Below, one piece after another: positions 63,166 through 64,000 of a stretch of 64,000 nucleotides of DNA. This DNA is from Pseudomonas sp. BCA17. Its GTDB lineage: Bacteria; Pseudomonadota; Gammaproteobacteria; Pseudomonadales; Pseudomonadaceae. Numbering within the stretch: the first letter of the stretch is position 1; each line of letters begins with the position of its first letter. The position numbers were made by a program, and so were the translations under genes. The DNA is taken from positions 1-64,000 of the forward strand of contig NZ_SGWI01000003.1 of NCBI RefSeq assembly GCF_004519405.1. Direction: 5' to 3'. Under the pieces are notes generated by a model. The model saw only the letters and a list, made by a program, of their open reading frames with translations, was not told the origin of the DNA and ran no database searches.

Positions 63166-64000
63166 CTAGAGCAGCGCCATTTGTCGCCCCGGTGGGCAGA
63201 ACGCTGTGCAGTCCAGGTTGAACTCTTCCCGGCGGTTCAACCCCAGCCGCCGGATCGCCTTGCTGAAGCGCTGCGCCAGCAAATCGGCAAACGGCCCTTC
63301 GCCGCGCATACGTACGCCGAAACGGCTGTCGTACACCTCCCCACCGCGCACCTGACGCACCAGGCTCATCACATGGGCCGCGCGTTGCGGGTAATGCGCG
63401 GCCAACCATTCCTCGAACAGCGGCGCCACCTCCAACGGCAAGCGCAACATCATGTAAGCGGCACTTTGCGCGCCGGCCGCGTGAGCTTCAGTGAGCAGGC
63501 TTTCCAGTTCGCTGTCGTTGATCATGGGGATCATCGGCGAACACAGCACACCCACTGGAATGCCCGCCTCACGCATCACACGAATCGCTCGCAACCGCGC
63601 CTTGGGCGCCGCCGTGCGCGGCTCCAGGATGCGCTTGAGTTCGTCGTCCAGGCTGGTAAGGCTGATCATCACCGCCACCAGGCGCTGGCGGGCCAGCTCG
63701 GTCAAGAGGTCGAGGTCGCGCAATATCAGCGAGCCCTTGGTGATGATGGTCACCGGGTGCCGGTAGCGCAGCAGTACCTCAAGGGTCTGCCGGGTGATCC
63801 TGTACTCGCGTTCGATAGGCTGGTACGGGTCGGTGTTGGACCCGAGGTTGATCGGCGCACACACGTAACCCGGCTTCGACAACTGTTGCTCCAGCACATC
63901 GGCGGCATTGGTCTTGGCGATCAACCTGGTTTCGAAATCCAGCCCTGGCGACATGTCCCAATAGGCGTGACTGGGCCGTGCATAGCAGTAGATACAGCCA
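63166..64000 (-). CDS. Radical SAM protein (PA0069/SplB-like), truncated by window end
   Basis: The C-terminal 278 residues are here; the start lies beyond the window. The frame is open through the edge, and the last codons read GCIYCYARPSHAYWDMSPG, the end of a CxxxCxxC iron-sulfur motif, so the ATG at 63954 is internal and not the true start. The following VCAPINLGSNTDPYQPIEREYRITRQTLEVLLRY, ITKGSLILRDLDLL and SLTSLDDELKRILEPRTAAPKARL stretches match the PA0069 family of radical SAM proteins related to spore photoproduct lyase. Function unknown, perhaps DNA repair-like. Confidence 0.87.
   Translation of the reverse strand, partial: GCIYCYARPSHAYWDMSPGLDFETRLIAKTNAADVLEQQLSKPGYVCAPINLGSNTDPYQPIEREYRITRQTLEVLLRYRHPVTIITKGSLILRDLDLLTELARQRLVAVMISLTSLDDELKRILEPRTAAPKARLRAIRVMREAGIPVGVLCSPMIPMINDSELESLLTEAHAAGAQSAAYMMLRLPLEVAPLFEEWLAAHYPQRAAHVMSLVRQVRGGEVYDSRFGVRMRGEGPFADLLAQRFSKAIRRLGLNRREEFNLDCTAFCPPGRQMALL

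Noticed and set aside
63166..63954. Treating the ATG at 63954 as the true start of the radical SAM gene
   Set aside because: The frame continues upstream to the window edge with the codons for a CxxC-bearing GCIYCYARPSHAYWD segment, so that ATG is internal.

Overview
The window is a contiguous piece of a Pseudomonas chromosome, most likely of the P. fluorescens group. The evidence is a GC-rich coding sequence and recognisable Pseudomonas gene blocks: gcdR-gcdH-gcdG, pntAA-pntAB-pntB, algB-kinB-ampDh2, a diguanylate cyclase-dsbA-cytochrome c4-engB-ersA-polA block, znuABC-zur, metNIQ and a coxBAC cluster. Recurrent REP/REPIN palindromes of the fluorescens type (a TGTGGGAGGGGGCTTGCTCC-like core) also point there. 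From memory, the gene order follows the origin-proximal region of P. putida and P. fluorescens. I see no prophage, insertion sequence, CRISPR array, tRNA or rRNA; this is core genome.

Layout. 0.2-3.7 kb: glutarate (lysine) catabolism, gcdG and gcdH with a divergent LysR regulator. 4.1-7.0 kb: proton-translocating transhydrogenase pntAA-AB-B with a structured leader and a strong terminator. 7.2-8.7 kb: acetyl/propionyl-CoA:succinate CoA-transferase. 8.7-12.6 kb: an unusual locus with clustered TACAGT motifs, a DUF1127 peptide, three tandem small secreted DUF2388 paralogues and a translationally coupled 653-aa periplasmic protein that carries both an HELTH zinc-protease-like motif and an Lnb-like DUF4105 Cys/His domain. 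12.9-19.5 kb: citrate transporter, TerC, Na/phosphate cotransporter with PhoU domain, M16 peptidase, DUF5924/DUF2914 protein. 19.5-23.0 kb: a four-gene Mce/Mla-type lipid ABC transporter. 23.1-27.5 kb (minus strand): fused SpmA-SpmB-like membrane protein, GltP symporter, a hairpin-rich spacer, an Ivy-type lysozyme inhibitor, DUF1328 and a small membrane protein.

27.9-41.9 kb: algB-kinB two-component system, lipoprotein amidase AmpDh2, dgcH-like cyclase, EEP nuclease, dsbA, two c-type cytochromes, engB, the sRNA ErsA with an AlgU-type promoter, polA, a DUF2782 protein and thrB. 41.9-45.0 kb: the zinc regulon, znuA divergent from zur-znuC-znuB with a Zur-like box between. 45.0-50.8 kb: a lipoprotein of unknown role, catalase katE, metNIQ. 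50.9-59.4 kb (minus strand): a caa3-type cytochrome oxidase cluster (coxB with fused cytochrome c, coxA, ctaG, coxC, surf1, a Sco-like protein, ctaA, ctaB/cyoE, sco). 59.8-64.0 kb: a conserved hypothetical gene, SulP transporter with beta-carbonic anhydrase, and the C-terminal part of a radical SAM protein cut by the window edge.

The most unusual material is the DUF2388/DUF4105 locus with its shared TACAGT motifs, followed by the hairpin-rich spacer before the Ivy gene, the ErsA promoter, the pntAA leader and a REPIN abutting the start of ctaG inside the oxidase cluster.
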